From NCBI GenBank assembly GCA_015231825.1, contig JADGAV010000020.1:25607-89004 (forward strand): a DNA stretch of 63,398 nucleotides. Reading direction: 5' to 3'. This DNA is from SAR324 cluster bacterium (GTDB taxonomy: Bacteria; SAR324; NAC60-12). The notes under the pieces are model-generated. The model saw only the letters and a program-made list of their open reading frames with translations, was not told the DNA's origin and ran no database searches. A program made the translations under genes and the position numbers. Below are positions 1 through 12,498 of this stretch, in pieces (position 1 is the first letter of the stretch; every line of letters starts with the position of its first letter).

Positions 1-26
1 TATCAATAAATTCATTTACGTTCCCT

Positions 27-2117
27 CTATTCCTGAGCAAGTTGTTCTTTCAGGGCTTCGGGAGTGTGGACGGGCAACTGACAGGCCATATTCTGACAAA
101 CATAGGCCGTCGCTTTTCCGTTAATGGCTTCACGAGCAAGCGCCAATGGAATAATTTCGGACACAGGCGCTTGATCAGATTTTGGCACAAAAACTGTTAC
201 CGTATTGGGATAATATCCCTGCCGAACCACTTGAAGCAGCGATTCAGTTTCTGCTTCGTTTCGGTCTCCGACAATAACAATTTGTTTCGGATTTAACAAG
301 AACCAATGCAGGGCCCAATGCATCGCGGCAAAGTTCACTCCAGCCTGTTCCAGATGCCGGGCAAAACCTTTAAGGATCCTTTGTGCATCTTCATAATGCT
401 GGCCTGAGACTCCATAGGCATGCAGTTTGAGAAACGCAAGGGCCGCCGCACTGTTTCCTGAAGGTTCCACTCCATCATAACCTTCCATATTGCGTGTGAG
501 CAGTTCTTCAGCATCCTCTCCCACATCAAAATAAGGACCGCTTTCATTTTTGAACAAAACATTGATCTCATTCATTAAATGAACAGCAGTTTTAAACCAT
601 TTGAGGTCATAAGAATATTCATACAAATCCAAACAGGCAGTCGCCATTTGAGCGTAATCACACAAATAGGCATAAAAACGGGCCTCGCCTTGACGGTAGC
701 GACGCAATAACCTTCCTTTTTCATCTCTTAGTTTCGATAAAATAAATTCGGCCGCCTCCACCGCGATGTCTCCATAATGCTCCTTGTTAAAGACGCGGGC
801 TGCACGTGCAAATGCTGATATCATCAAAGCATTCCAGGAAACCAGAATTTTGTCATCACACAAAGGACGGATTCTTTGAGAACGTGCTGCCAACAATTTT
901 TGACGAGCTTCCGTCATATTTTTTCGGAGCATCTCGAGAGAAATTCCTAATCGCTCTGCCACTTCATCCTCAGGGTCGGGACGATGCAGAATATTTTGTC
1001 CCGTCTCAAAGTTCCCTCTTTCTTCCACCCTCCAATAGGCACAGGCATGCCGGCCTAACTCGTTGCCGAGAATCTCGAAAATTTCATCTTGCTTCCAAAC
1101 ATAAAATTTCCCTTCTTCTCCTTCACTGTCGGCATCCTCAGCTGAATAAAATGCACCTTCTGAAGAGCGCATGTCTCTTTCAATGTAATTCAAAACATCT
1201 TCAGCAGCCTGCCGATAATAACAATCCCCGGTCACTTGAAACGCTTCAATCAAGGCCCACGTAAATAGCGCATTGTCATAGAGCATTTTTTCAAAATGAG
1301 GAACCAGCCACTGATAATCCGTGCTGTAGCGGCACAAACCTCCTCCCAATTGATCATAAATTCCTCCGCTGAACATTTTTTTCAGAGTCAACTCCACCAT
1401 TGCGAGGGCCTGAGGATCTCCTGTCCTCTCGTGATAGCGCAACAGCAGCATCAAACCCATGCTTGGAGGGAATTTATTTTGTGCCTGCAGCTCAAATCCT
1501 CCCTCCTGCTGATCAAAGGATTGTTTAAAATATTCGATGGCATTTATTTCCAGATTCCATTTCCAATCAACATGATCTGCTGAAATGAGCGTCGCTTGTT
1601 GTCGCAGGAAGGCGGTCAACTCTTCCGCCGATTTATAGATGCGCTCCCGTTCTTTTTGCCAGATAGTCGCAATGGTTTCCAAAACATGACGAAAGCTGGG
1701 ACGACCATATCGATTATCCGGAGGAAAATACGTACCTCCAGTCACCGGCATTCCTTCCGGTGTCAAAAACATATTTAACGGCCACCCTCCCTGCTCTTTC
1801 TGTGCATGCAAGGCGTCCATATAAATTTTGTCAACATCAGGACGTTCTTCCCTGTCCACCTTTATTGCAACAAAATGATCATTTAAATACTCCGCCAATT
1901 CAGGGTCTTCAAATGATTCCCTTTCCATCACGTGACACCAATGACAGGTGGCATAACCAATACTTACGAGCACCATCTTGTCTTCATTCCTGGCTTTTTC
2001 AAAACCCTCCTTTCCCCAGGGATACCAATCCACAGGATTGTGCGCGTGCTGAAGCAGATAGGGACTTTTTTCGCTAATCAAACGATTGCTGTAAACGTGT
2101 TTTTCGGTTTCTGACAT
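27..2117 (-). CDS. DUF255 / YyaL-type thioredoxin-fold protein
   Basis: A 696-residue protein of the YyaL/spermatogenesis-associated-protein-20 family. The N-terminal thioredoxin-like (DUF255) part carries the signature CHWCHVM, with cysteines near residues 58 and 61, followed by [11 protein letters not shown] as the cis-proline region. The remaining roughly 450 residues look like an alpha/alpha-barrel similar to N-acylglucosamine 2-epimerase or glycosidase barrels (motifs [11 protein letters not shown] and SAEDADSEG). The family's reaction is not firmly established. I chose the ATG that gives MSETEK, because AGGAG lies 9 bases upstream; an in-frame TTG two codons earlier would sit too close to it. 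The length is normal for the family. It is divergent from a small plus-strand gene and probably monocistronic. Confidence 0.9.
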   Translation of the reverse strand: MSETEKHVYSNRLISEKSPYLLQHAHNPVDWYPWGKEGFEKARNEDKMVLVSIGYATCHWCHVMERESFEDPELAEYLNDHFVAIKVDREERPDVDKIYMDALHAQKEQGGWPLNMFLTPEGMPVTGGTYFPPDNRYGRPSFRHVLETIATIWQKERERIYKSAEELTAFLRQQATLISADHVDWKWNLEINAIEYFKQSFDQQEGGFELQAQNKFPPSMGLMLLLRYHERTGDPQALAMVELTLKKMFSGGIYDQLGGGLCRYSTDYQWLVPHFEKMLYDNALFTWALIEAFQVTGDCYYRQAAEDVLNYIERDMRSSEGAFYSAEDADSEGEEGKFYVWKQDEIFEILGNELGRHACAYWRVEERGNFETGQNILHRPDPEDEVAERLGISLEMLRKNMTEARQKLLAARSQRIRPLCDDKILVSWNALMISAFARAARVFNKEHYGDIAVEAAEFILSKLRDEKGRLLRRYRQGEARFYAYLCDYAQMATACLDLYEYSYDLKWFKTAVHLMNEINVLFKNESGPYFDVGEDAEELLTRNMEGYDGVEPSGNSAAALAFLKLHAYGVSGQHYEDAQRILKGFARHLEQAGVNFAAMHWALHWFLLNPKQIVIVGDRNEAETESLLQVVRQGYYPNTVTVFVPKSDQAPVSEIIPLALAREAINGKATAYVCQNMACQLPVHTPEALKEQLAQE

Positions 2118-2235
2118 AAACAAGAACTCCTGCGGAAAAATCTTTTTAAATTAAATTAAAATGTTCGTTGTATACTCTTTGCATTGTCTCCATCATGGCT
2201 TCAATGTTCTCAAGCAACTACAAAAAGAGGAAGAC

Positions 2236-2424
2236 ATGCAAAGACGGCAAACCCACTTCAAACCGTTCTACTGCTACGTTGAAACACTGACAGGGCAAAA
2301 AGTTGTGACATTGCAAAACGTTGAAAAAACAGAGGAAATGGCTTATTTTTATGTGGCGGCCTGCCCGAATGAAATGATAGCCCGCACCGTTTACGATCGC
2401 CATTTGGCAATTGCCCAGCTATAA
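2236..2424 (+). CDS. small protein of unknown function (62 aa)
   Basis: A short gene starting MQRRQTHFKPFYCYVET, with a purine-rich AGAGGAAG immediately upstream that favours this ATG over an in-frame start 25 codons earlier. The sequence has a compact alpha/beta look (YVETLTGQKVVTLQNV, then ARTVYDRHLAIAQL) with no membrane segment or signal peptide. I do not recognise the family. It is divergent from the DUF255 gene and convergent with the large PBP. The balanced composition and good ribosome site make it more likely real than chance. Confidence 0.55.
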   Translation: MQRRQTHFKPFYCYVETLTGQKVVTLQNVEKTEEMAYFYVAACPNEMIARTVYDRHLAIAQL

Positions 2425-2534
2425 AATATCCTCAAATTCCCCTTCTTTGCTTCAACTGATTCTGTCGTATATTCAATCAACTTGATTAGATTTCAGGCAC
2501 GATAGAACAGAACTATTTCGCAAAATACCTGCTT

Positions 2535-5500
2535 TCAATTGTTTTTCAATTGATCGATTTCTCTAAAAAGCAACGCTTTTCTGGAATTCTTCAAATCTAC
2601 GGCAGGCAAAAACACATGGGCCGAATTTTCAGAGGATGGAAGATCTTCTTCAGAAATTGCCAGTCCTGTAATCGAAGAAACCTCCTGGCGGTAATTTTCC
2701 GGATTAGGAATGGGCAGGACCTCACCTGTCTTCAATTCAGGAATTTGGCTCCAATCCAGTTTATTTTGATAAGCCGGAGTCTGAATAATATGATGGGCAA
2801 TTTCAGACCAGACCGGCACTCCTCCAGTATGCCCTGTGAGTTTAAAGGGAAGAGGATCCTTTTTTTCTTCCTGACGGTCCAGGCCAACATAGGTTGTTAT
2901 CGTATACCCCCCCCGCATGGACACGAGTCCTCCTTGGATCACCGGAAGAAAACCGGCATAGGTTGCATTGCTGTAATTGTTTGCAGTCCCGGTTTTTCCG
3001 TAGGCCGGAATTCGAATCGTCGAAACCGGCCCTTCCGCGATCACATCCATTTCAAGAGACGGTTTTGAACCGCGACCTGTTCCATATTCCACTACCGTCC
3101 GTAATATTTCCCGCAGGGAATGGGCGGTATTTTCCGGAATGATCCGTTTTCTAATCGTACGGTTCTGATAAAGAATATTCCCCCTGGCATCTTCAATCCG
3201 GTCAATCAGTTTCCATCCATTTTGTTTTGGACCTTCCTCCCTGAAATTGATTTCCCCGGAAACATAAGTTTGATACATGAGAGCAAGTTCATCCAGTGAG
3301 ATTTCATTGGAACCGAGAGGAAAAGAAAGCACCGGTTTTAGTTCACTTCTAACACCAAGAACCTCTGAGAGAAGAATCACCGTTTTCAGAGCCAGCATGA
3401 CGCGGAAGTCATGATGAAAATACAGTCGCTCCGCGGTGTAAGGTTTGAATTGTTTGGTTTCTTCCAAAAGCTGACCCATCAGATCATTTGCAGTGTTCAA
3501 TAGCGACACTCGAATTTTTCCATTGATCCAGATATTGTCCGGACGAAACAGGGCTTGTCTCAGTTTTTTCCCCCAAAAACGCCGGTATAAAATCAGGTTT
3601 TGGCGTTTTAATGGTTTCCATTCTTTGGGCATTTGGGTACCTGGAAGAGCATAGCTCAAGGGAGGCACCTTCGCTTTTCCCACCATTTGTGCTTGAATGA
3701 AAAATCCATTCAAAAGCTTTTCATCCATCTGACTGAGCGGCAACGGATCTTCATTGACAAAGGTCGATGCCAAAGGAGCTGTGCGTTGCAGAGCAGTTTC
3801 CGCGCTTTCCTGAAAACGCAGAAAGTTGTTTCTCAATTCTAACCTTTCCAATACCTTTTGACGGTTTTTATATTTTCTCCTTGCTTTATATGCTTTTTCC
3901 CATCCCTGGCCATAAAACAAGCGATCCCACATGAGACTTTCTTCCGAATTCGAATCAAACAAGAGTTCATTTTTCAGGCGTTTTTGCACTCGGCCAAAAA
4001 TCCCCGGCATTAGGTGTTTTTCGGTATCCAGAATCCCCAGTTTGTCTCGCAATCGGATTTGGTACTCTTTAATGGATTCATGATCTTGTTGCACCAACCC
4101 GTTGAGGCGCATGATCTCTTCAAACGACTGCAGATCCAAATGATCCAGCAAATGGACCATTAAATATATGCTGGCCAAATTTTCTGACTTTGCTCCTGCC
4201 CAGACCATACTGCTGACACGGTCCTTGGGCTGGTGATCAGGGCGAGGAAAATAGAACTGACTTTGAAAGGGGTAAATCCGCGGTTCATTGGGCAAAGGTT
4301 CCAAAGGATCCCAGCCCAACTGCAGAGCAGCCAAATACACCGGCAATTTGAAAGTGGATCCTGGCTGCCTCCTCGCTTGCAGCGCACGATTGAATCCGTA
4401 GTCATGATAACCTCCAATCATTCCGCGAACTTCTCCTTCCTGCAATATGAAGACACCTCCATTCAATTGAGGTTCCTGTTCAATGGCAAGAATCCATCTC
4501 CCATCAGGTTTTCGGGTCTGTGTAGAAATGAGAACAGGACTGCCGATCTTGAGAAGTTTGAAGGCCTGCTTATAGTGAGATGCATTTGTCTTCCGTTTCA
4601 GTTGAAGCGCACTTCGGACGAACTCCTCCAGGTGCTTTTCCTCAACCACCCCTTGGTCGGCCCCAATTTTGATCAAAATTTTTCGAGAAGGTTTTTCTAT
4701 AATCTGGGTGATGGTACCCACGTAAAACTTTTTTGCTTCAGGTTTGGTTTTTTCAGAAACGGGAGGGGCAACCGGTTCAACATATTTTTTTATTCGGGAT
4801 TCCAATCTTGACAAATGCCGTTTGAGCGCGAATTCGCCGACTTTTTGTAATTCATGATCCAAAGTTGTATAAATATTGATTTCTGCCTGCTTCAAATCCA
4901 AGATGCCGTTTTCCTTCAATTTGCTTTTCCAGGGCTCTGCTTTGAGTGCTTCCCAGACAGCATTCATTTGATGGCTTTCTTCGAAACGAAAGTCTCCCTG
5001 GTGAAAGTCAACCGGGAATTTTTTTGACTCTTCCAGTTCTTCTGCGCTTATCGCTCCGGAAATATGCATATTGTTTAAGACATAATCTCTACGAGAAGTA
5101 GCTCGTTTGACGATCGCCTTAATTTTCTCAGGATCTTTTGTCCGAAACGGATTATAGTTCGCTGGTCCTTTGACTGAACCGGCGATAAAAGCAAGTTCGG
5201 GAAGATTCAGTTCAGAAACCGATTTATCAAAATAATATCGTGCCGCAATCGCCAGACCCTGCCCGGTTCCATGAACATGAAAAAGATTGCTGTAAAATTC
5301 CAATATCTGATCTTTGGAATACCGAACTTCCATGCGAAACGCGTCCAGTGTTTCCAAGGCTTTTTCTTTCCATTTCTCCCACTTGTCTTTCGCCTTGTGT
5401 TCAAACAGCAATTCTGCCGTTTGCTGGGTGAGGGTGCTGCCTCCCTGGACCACCTTGCCAGCCCGGAGATTGGCAATAGCTGCTCGAAATATTCCCAAAA

Positions 5501-5831
5501 TTGAAACGCCGATATGATTATAAAAATTCTGATCCTCACTGGCGACAATGGCTTTTAAGAAAAGAGGAGGGATGACATCATCAGGGTTGGTGCTGATGGT
5601 CATTTGATTGGGAATGACCAGATAATCCCGATGCACATCATTGTAAAATGCCCCCAGTTTTGTTTGGCCATCGCGATAATAGACCGTGGACTCGGTAAGA
5701 ACCGATTTTTTGATCCGATTGAGGTCCAAATGATCTCCAGGAGCTACAAATATCAGATAAAAAAGAAATCCTGATGCTCCGACAAAAACGGAAATCAAAA
5801 GGAGAATTAGAAAGAAAAGGAACTTTTTCAC
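2535..5831 (-). CDS. large class A penicillin-binding protein (glycosyltransferase-transpeptidase)
   Basis: A bifunctional peptidoglycan synthase anchored in the inner membrane by one N-terminal helix (residues about 4-29). The GT51 glycosyltransferase domain shows SEDQNFYNHIG with the catalytic Glu at about 99, and GGSTLTQQ at 130-137. The transpeptidase domain has STFK (Ser492), a candidate SxN (SEN, 549-551) and KTGTA (946-950). At 1,098 residues it is well above the 750-850 usual for PBP1a-type proteins. The surplus lies mainly between SxN and KTG, a Lys/Arg/Leu-rich helical stretch at about 570-800, with another insertion at about 345-450. It starts 9 bases after the ApaH-like phosphatase stop, so the two are cotranscribed. 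It differs clearly from the standard-size PBP1A elsewhere in this window, so it is probably a specialised paralogue. Confidence 0.9.
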   Translation of the reverse strand: MKKFLFFLILLLISVFVGASGFLFYLIFVAPGDHLDLNRIKKSVLTESTVYYRDGQTKLGAFYNDVHRDYLVIPNQMTISTNPDDVIPPLFLKAIVASEDQNFYNHIGVSILGIFRAAIANLRAGKVVQGGSTLTQQTAELLFEHKAKDKWEKWKEKALETLDAFRMEVRYSKDQILEFYSNLFHVHGTGQGLAIAARYYFDKSVSELNLPELAFIAGSVKGPANYNPFRTKDPEKIKAIVKRATSRRDYVLNNMHISGAISAEELEESKKFPVDFHQGDFRFEESHQMNAVWEALKAEPWKSKLKENGILDLKQAEINIYTTLDHELQKVGEFALKRHLSRLESRIKKYVEPVAPPVSEKTKPEAKKFYVGTITQIIEKPSRKILIKIGADQGVVEEKHLEEFVRSALQLKRKTNASHYKQAFKLLKIGSPVLISTQTRKPDGRWILAIEQEPQLNGGVFILQEGEVRGMIGGYHDYGFNRALQARRQPGSTFKLPVYLAALQLGWDPLEPLPNEPRIYPFQSQFYFPRPDHQPKDRVSSMVWAGAKSENLASIYLMVHLLDHLDLQSFEEIMRLNGLVQQDHESIKEYQIRLRDKLGILDTEKHLMPGIFGRVQKRLKNELLFDSNSEESLMWDRLFYGQGWEKAYKARRKYKNRQKVLERLELRNNFLRFQESAETALQRTAPLASTFVNEDPLPLSQMDEKLLNGFFIQAQMVGKAKVPPLSYALPGTQMPKEWKPLKRQNLILYRRFWGKKLRQALFRPDNIWINGKIRVSLLNTANDLMGQLLEETKQFKPYTAERLYFHHDFRVMLALKTVILLSEVLGVRSELKPVLSFPLGSNEISLDELALMYQTYVSGEINFREEGPKQNGWKLIDRIEDARGNILYQNRTIRKRIIPENTAHSLREILRTVVEYGTGRGSKPSLEMDVIAEGPVSTIRIPAYGKTGTANNYSNATYAGFLPVIQGGLVSMRGGYTITTYVGLDRQEEKKDPLPFKLTGHTGGVPVWSEIAHHIIQTPAYQNKLDWSQIPELKTGEVLPIPNPENYRQEVSSITGLAISEEDLPSSENSAHVFLPAVDLKNSRKALLFREIDQLKNN

Positions 5832-5840
5832 GTGCTTCTT

Positions 5841-6497
5841 TTATGCAGCTTCATAAACCTGTTTTGCCGACACCTGGCAAATAACGGGTCCGGGAAAAAT
5901 TGCGGCAGTTAATTTGTTTCCATAAACGCAGCCGGTATCCAAACCAATTGCATTATTCCGCAAAATTATTTCTTTTTTCGCCCAATGCCCGAAAATGACC
6001 GGTTTGGGACCATGATATAACTCATACCATGGAGGGTCGGAGGAATTATTGAGGTTTATTCCCTCCCCGTCCCAAGTCCGAATTGTAGTTAAAATGGAGG
6101 CCTTTGTATTGGCGGGATGTTGATTGGGAACCAGACCGGCATGTACAACCAAAAAGTTTTCATCCTCAATGAAAGTTGGCAGTTGATTGAGCCAATCTCG
6201 CCAAAATTCAAGCCGTTTTCCCAATTGTCTTTTCAACTCAGCAAACCCTGCAGAGGCATAGGACCCATCCGCCAAATACTGTAAAAACCCACGTTCATGG
6301 TTTCCGATGACCACTTCAGCGTGCAATGAAAAGACCAATTCCAAAACCTCTAATGAAAAAGGTCCTTTGTTGACAAGATCTCCCACAAAAATTAGACGAT
6401 CCTCACCAGGAATAAAATTTAGCTTGGAAAGCAAGGTTTGCAATTCTTCAAAACAACCATGGACATCTCCTATGAAAATCACTCGCTGGTTTTTCAT
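5841..6497 (-). CDS. ApaH-like metallophosphoesterase
   Basis: A 218-residue calcineurin-type phosphoesterase with the family metal motifs in order: GDVHG (10-14), GDLVNKGP (39-46), GNHE (65-68), VVHAGLVPN and FGHWAKK. The GDLVxxGP and FGHW forms resemble symmetrical diadenosine tetraphosphatase (ApaH) and related PrpE/PPP-family enzymes, so the substrate may be dinucleoside polyphosphates or a phosphoprotein. It is shorter than E. coli ApaH (about 280), so I do not assign the symbol. It is the first gene of a two-gene unit with the large PBP. No strong Shine-Dalgarno is visible. Confidence 0.8.
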   Translation of the reverse strand: MKNQRVIFIGDVHGCFEELQTLLSKLNFIPGEDRLIFVGDLVNKGPFSLEVLELVFSLHAEVVIGNHERGFLQYLADGSYASAGFAELKRQLGKRLEFWRDWLNQLPTFIEDENFLVVHAGLVPNQHPANTKASILTTIRTWDGEGINLNNSSDPPWYELYHGPKPVIFGHWAKKEIILRNNAIGLDTGCVYGNKLTAAIFPGPVICQVSAKQVYEAA

Positions 6498-6702
6498 AAA
6501 TCGAATTGACCAAGTTCAGGTTGTGGATTTAAAAACAATGGAGGGAAACAAACCAATTTATGCAGTGAGGAATCGAAGAGACGCTTATCTTGAATGCTCA
6601 GTATATTAATAGAAACACACGATGAATTGAAGTAAAAAATTTTTTGGAAGGAGCTGATGGAAAACTTCTTCTGCAGACCATCATTAAGTGGAATGGAACA
6701 CT

Positions 6703-7950
6703 CTACAGTTCCTTTTTCAAATCAATGGGGTCGTCTGAATCCAGAACGGGTTTGACTTTCTGAAAGACTTCTTCCGGAGTAATCACTTGCAGGCAGACAT
6801 TGTCTTTGCAGGGAGTTTTTCGGTGATTGTAAGCGCTAACACAGGGCGAACATGCCATCCCGGAATAGATGGATTTCGAGTTACCCAGTGAACCGTACAA
6901 ACTCGGAGTTTCAGGTCCGAAAATCACAAAGGTCGGTAAATTGACGATCGAAGAAAAATGTCCAGGTCCAGAGTCATTGGTGACCATCGTGTGGGAAATA
7001 GAGTAGAGAATGGGCAATTCCGGGAGGGTCAGCATCCCCGTGAAATTACAGCACCGTGAGTTACCGACATTTTTCCTGAGTTGCTCTGCCTCTTCCCTTT
7101 CCCCGGAAACACCGGTGATCAATACAATAGCCTCCGGATAATGATCCAAAATAGTCCGGATCAGTTTCGAATAATACTCCGGCATCCATCGCCGCTGGAT
7201 GATCATTTCACTGGCATTTGGGTTGATCAAAACAATTTTATTTTGTTCACGAAGGTATTGCGGAAATGCCTCTCTGACTTTGTCTTGAATGGGCTCCTGC
7301 GTTGCTTGATCAAAAACCAATTGATCGAGCCTCACTTCTTCATCACCAATCACAATTTTGGAATAAGGAACTTCTTCATTTTGGGAAAGCAAGGAATTGG
7401 CAAGTGCGATGAAATTTTTCGCAATGTGGATATGAGCATTGTAGGCAACTTTATGCGTCAAGAATTCGCCTCGATAGAGCCCTTCATTGTGAAATGTGTA
7501 AAACCCGACCCGGTTGACTGCACCACACAGAATGGAAAGCAGGGAAGTAAGCCGGGAAAAAAGCTCCAAATCGATGACGGTGTCAATTTTCTTTTGACGA
7601 GCCCATATCAGGAACTTTATAACATCCGTCGTGATGTTCAAAAATGAATTTTCCCGAATAGTAAAAATATGATCGCTTTTGATGGTATTGAGCAAACTCA
7701 AACTGGCTTTGTTCGTCTCAAAAATCAAAAAAAATAAATCGGCATTCAGCTCCTTTTTGAGCTTTTTCATTGCGGGATCAACCAAAATGGTACTCCCCAT
7801 TTCTGACAACTCGATCAGCAGGATGGCTTGAGGATCTTTTTTCTCTTCTTTTACAAAAAGACGCCATAATTTATGGCAAAAGGACAAACCTCCGCATAAT
7901 GGTACTCCGACCAGGTGATCGATTTTTCTCATCAAATCTACAGACAGCAT
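6703..7950 (-). CDS. glycosyltransferase family 9 (heptosyltransferase-like)
   Basis: A 415-residue GT-B protein of the ADP-heptose:LPS heptosyltransferase family. The C-terminal half has the typical donor-site features: INPNAS, WMPEYYSKL, LITGVSGEREEA, and NDSGPGHFSS followed by FVIFGPETP. A cluster of cysteines (GMACSPCVSAYNHRKTPCKDNVC) follows, as is common in GT9 members. It probably adds a heptose or similar sugar to a lipopolysaccharide core or other surface glycan at the cytoplasmic face of the inner membrane. It lies 81 bases downstream of a GT39 gene on the same strand, so the two may work on the same glycan. The exact acceptor cannot be read from the sequence. Confidence 0.85.
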   Translation of the reverse strand: MLSVDLMRKIDHLVGVPLCGGLSFCHKLWRLFVKEEKKDPQAILLIELSEMGSTILVDPAMKKLKKELNADLFFLIFETNKASLSLLNTIKSDHIFTIRENSFLNITTDVIKFLIWARQKKIDTVIDLELFSRLTSLLSILCGAVNRVGFYTFHNEGLYRGEFLTHKVAYNAHIHIAKNFIALANSLLSQNEEVPYSKIVIGDEEVRLDQLVFDQATQEPIQDKVREAFPQYLREQNKIVLINPNASEMIIQRRWMPEYYSKLIRTILDHYPEAIVLITGVSGEREEAEQLRKNVGNSRCCNFTGMLTLPELPILYSISHTMVTNDSGPGHFSSIVNLPTFVIFGPETPSLYGSLGNSKSIYSGMACSPCVSAYNHRKTPCKDNVCLQVITPEEVFQKVKPVLDSDDPIDLKKEL

Positions 7951-8031
7951 AACTTTTTAATTTTCAATTGAATTTAATGGTGTTTTCGCAACATGATGCC
8001 TTGATCAAATACTGGAACGAATCTCAAAATT

Positions 8032-9654
8032 TCATCTCACAACCTTTATGGAGGCAGGAATTGCTTTCGCCTGACAGATCACCAGAGATGTTCCCTCAAA
8101 AGTCTGATCTTGATACTTTTTTTGAATGATTGTTTTGGGGGTACAAAGCAAGGCGGTATTGATGATTTTATCAATGGAAGGCCGATCCCCCACTTTGCGC
8201 GCATCGGCTACAAAATACAAATTTTGATTTCCATGTTTTGACTGCTGGTAGATTTGCCTCAGGTTTTCGAGATTTTCCGGATTGAGATGATGTATGTCAA
8301 GCTGGGGATAATACTTGTAAAATATCTGTATCGCCGTCAAGGGAAATCCCCACTGGGAATCGACCAGCATGACTCCAGGTGCCAATTTTGAAATTGCATC
8401 AAGCAACTTCATGATCCCTGCACCGTTCGCCCAACCAGGGGGAGTTTCTTTCAAAACTAAATCCGTTTGCCCCCAATTTATCAGGGGTTTCCAGGTATAA
8501 GAAATTTTCCACCATACAATCATTAAGAAAAAGACCAGGCCCAGGGCTTTTTTTATTCGGGGTGAGCATTTTTCCCAACACAAGTACAATGCAATGGCAT
8601 TTGGGATGTAGAAAAAATAGAGACCCATACCAAAATATCTCACAGCCTGTCCTTTTGCGATTAATACCAATGGTAAAAATGAGGTGAGACAAATTCCGAT
8701 TAAAATCAGATAGCGCCAAAGGAAGGGATTTTTTTGTTTCCAAAGCCAGAATATAGTCAACAGGCTCAACCCCAGGAGCGGGACAAGCCAGTAAAAAACA
8801 TCAAGAAACAGCAATGTCCCATAAAATTTTAAATTGGCAATCCATGCGGCAAAAGGAAATTCAAGCAATTCTGAAAAACTACGCACGAGTCCTTTTTGAA
8901 AAGAAGCCGCTTCTACGTCATCATATCGATCAGGAATCAAAAAAGATACCGCTCCTTTTGCGACAAAATACGTACCCAAAACAATCATGAACAAGCGGAA
9001 GCACTCTTTTTTAAATGTCTCTCCGATTTGATGCAGAGTTGTATTATTCTCAGTGACTGCCAACCAGGGAAACAGACAAGCAAAAAGCAGCCAGTAGGTC
9101 CCCGAACTTTTCGAAATCAGGAGGGCCGAGAGAAACAGAATTGTCAGGAATCCCGTCAACCACGAACGATGCAAAAGCGTGTAATATAAAAAGAACAAAT
9201 AGGCCGCTCCCAACCCGTAAAGAAACGCTTCTGTTAATCCGATGGAATCAAAATAGAGATAGTATTCGGAAACGACAATCATCCCGGCAGCCCACAAAGC
9301 GGCTGTTTTATTCCAAAGATATGCAACTAAAAGTTGAGTGAAAAAGAGTCCGCAGAAGCCCATCAGAATTGACCAGAGACGGACACTGACGAGTGGGTTT
9401 TTCCAAAGATTGATGGTCAGAGAATTCGCCCAAAACTGCAGGGGCATTTTGTAGTCGTAATTCAATTCTCCGTTCACTGACAAGTATCTGTTTGCTTCCC
9501 AGTCTCTCGCCATTTTCATCGCAATATGGGCATAGTTGACTTCATCATTGTGCGGGATAAAGAAAAAGGCTCCTCCAGCTCTAGAAATGAAATAGAGGAG
9601 AAAAATAACCACCAATATTCGGTTCTGCAAAAGGATTTTAACAGTGCTTTTCAT
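8032..9654 (-). CDS. GT39/ArnT-type membrane glycosyltransferase
   Basis: A 540-residue polytopic membrane protein with about ten to twelve hydrophobic segments. After the first membrane helix comes a loop with HNDEVNYAHIA, matching the acidic motif of the first periplasmic loop in protein mannosyltransferase/ArnT-type enzymes, which take sugars from polyprenyl phosphate. The C-terminal 150 residues are a soluble region (MLVDSQWGFPLTAIQIFYK and onward). The likely role is transfer of a sugar to lipid A or another periplasmic acceptor. It is upstream of the GT9 gene, probably in one transcript. Substrate and symbol are left open. Confidence 0.8.
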   Translation of the reverse strand: MKSTVKILLQNRILVVIFLLYFISRAGGAFFFIPHNDEVNYAHIAMKMARDWEANRYLSVNGELNYDYKMPLQFWANSLTINLWKNPLVSVRLWSILMGFCGLFFTQLLVAYLWNKTAALWAAGMIVVSEYYLYFDSIGLTEAFLYGLGAAYLFFLYYTLLHRSWLTGFLTILFLSALLISKSSGTYWLLFACLFPWLAVTENNTTLHQIGETFKKECFRLFMIVLGTYFVAKGAVSFLIPDRYDDVEAASFQKGLVRSFSELLEFPFAAWIANLKFYGTLLFLDVFYWLVPLLGLSLLTIFWLWKQKNPFLWRYLILIGICLTSFLPLVLIAKGQAVRYFGMGLYFFYIPNAIALYLCWEKCSPRIKKALGLVFFLMIVWWKISYTWKPLINWGQTDLVLKETPPGWANGAGIMKLLDAISKLAPGVMLVDSQWGFPLTAIQIFYKYYPQLDIHHLNPENLENLRQIYQQSKHGNQNLYFVADARKVGDRPSIDKIINTALLCTPKTIIQKKYQDQTFEGTSLVICQAKAIPASIKVVR

Positions 9655-9945
9655 GACCGGATAGAATTATCGAAATTTCTTGTTTCCAAAATCAAGATCC
9701 CGTGACAGTTGGCAAGCATTTTGAAGGGAACGAATTGTTTGCTGAATACGGATCATACAATGCAGATAGAAAAATTCAATCGTTCATGATATTTGTTAAT
9801 TCGATGATCGAAAAAATCCATCTCCGACTTCTCAGGACTTTTTCCTCATTCAAACCGAACAGATCCAGTACCTGTTCTGAAAAAGTTTCAATCAACTTCA
9901 TTCCGTGGGGATTCAGTGCAAGGATTGAATGTGATTCTTTTTAAT
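9655..9945. other. intergenic stretch before a small gene
   Basis: About 290 bases that carry the likely promoter region of the divergent membrane glycosyltransferase. A GTG-initiated 80-codon frame runs through it on the plus strand, but it shows no family features and no ribosome site. I see no convincing RNA or repeat. Confidence 0.4.
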
Positions 9946-10137
9946 ATGAAAAAAGAACCTAAAACCTGGACAGTGGACAAGTTTTGGGCACGACACGACA
10001 AAGGTCTTGCAATTTGGATAGGGAACGGCGTTTTTAGCTGTCGAATTGAGAAACCTAAATATCAGGAATTCGGATTATTTGATCGGATCAAACTCTACCG
10101 GGCAATTCGGAAATTGAAAGCTGAATTACAAAAATAA
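9946..10137 (+). CDS. small basic protein of unknown function (63 aa)
   Basis: Encodes a Trp- and Lys-rich peptide beginning MKKEPKTWTVDKFWARHD, with GLAIWIGNGVFSCRIE and an amphipathic C-terminal helix (FDRIKLYRAIRKLKAEL). No signal peptide or membrane helix. The composition looks protein-like, and the stop lies ten bases from the stop of a convergent small gene. A GTG ten codons upstream is an alternative start, preceded by GGGG. I do not recognise the family. Confidence 0.5.
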   Translation: MKKEPKTWTVDKFWARHDKGLAIWIGNGVFSCRIEKPKYQEFGLFDRIKLYRAIRKLKAELQK

Positions 10138-10147
10138 AAAACTGAAG

Positions 10148-10381
10148 TCAAAGACTTTTTCTCCACCAGTTCAGAATCAACGCTGTTTCCCGATTTTTAA
10201 ATGCCGCTTCTTCAATCTTCCCTTCCTTTCTGCCTTGACGCAGATAATGAAGTTTTGCCAACCATTCTTTTTCACTATTGCAGGCGCTCCAGCCATTTTG
10301 ATTCTGGCGAACCAAATGTTCATATTCTTCTGGTTCCACTTCTACCGGAAAACGAGAGGCATAAGGGGTAAGTGATATCAT
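10148..10381 (-). CDS. small protein of unknown function (77 aa)
   Basis: Begins MISLTPYASRFPVEVEPEEY and is rich in Glu, Lys and Trp, with a helical centre (SEKEWLAKLHYLRQGRK) and the C-terminus LILNWWRKSL. AAAGGAAAG directly before the ATG is a good ribosome site. No membrane segment or signal. It is divergent from ligA with a 128-base gap and convergent with the preceding small gene. No family recognised. Confidence 0.6.
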   Translation of the reverse strand: MISLTPYASRFPVEVEPEEYEHLVRQNQNGWSACNSEKEWLAKLHYLRQGRKEGKIEEAAFKNRETALILNWWRKSL

Positions 10382-10506
10382 TCTTTCCTTTAGATTGACA
10401 TTGTTTTTTGAATTGTTAGTAATGGCTTTCTTTTAGATTCGATTTGACGATTTTTTGTTTTAAAAATTCCCTTCCTCTTCTCAACAAAACAAAAAGCAAA
10501 CATTGA

Positions 10507-12498
<1,992 letters not shown>

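Noticed and set aside
9702..9944. GTG-started 80-codon frame before the small basic protein
   Set aside because: No ribosome site, no conserved-looking pattern, and a composition like non-coding DNA.
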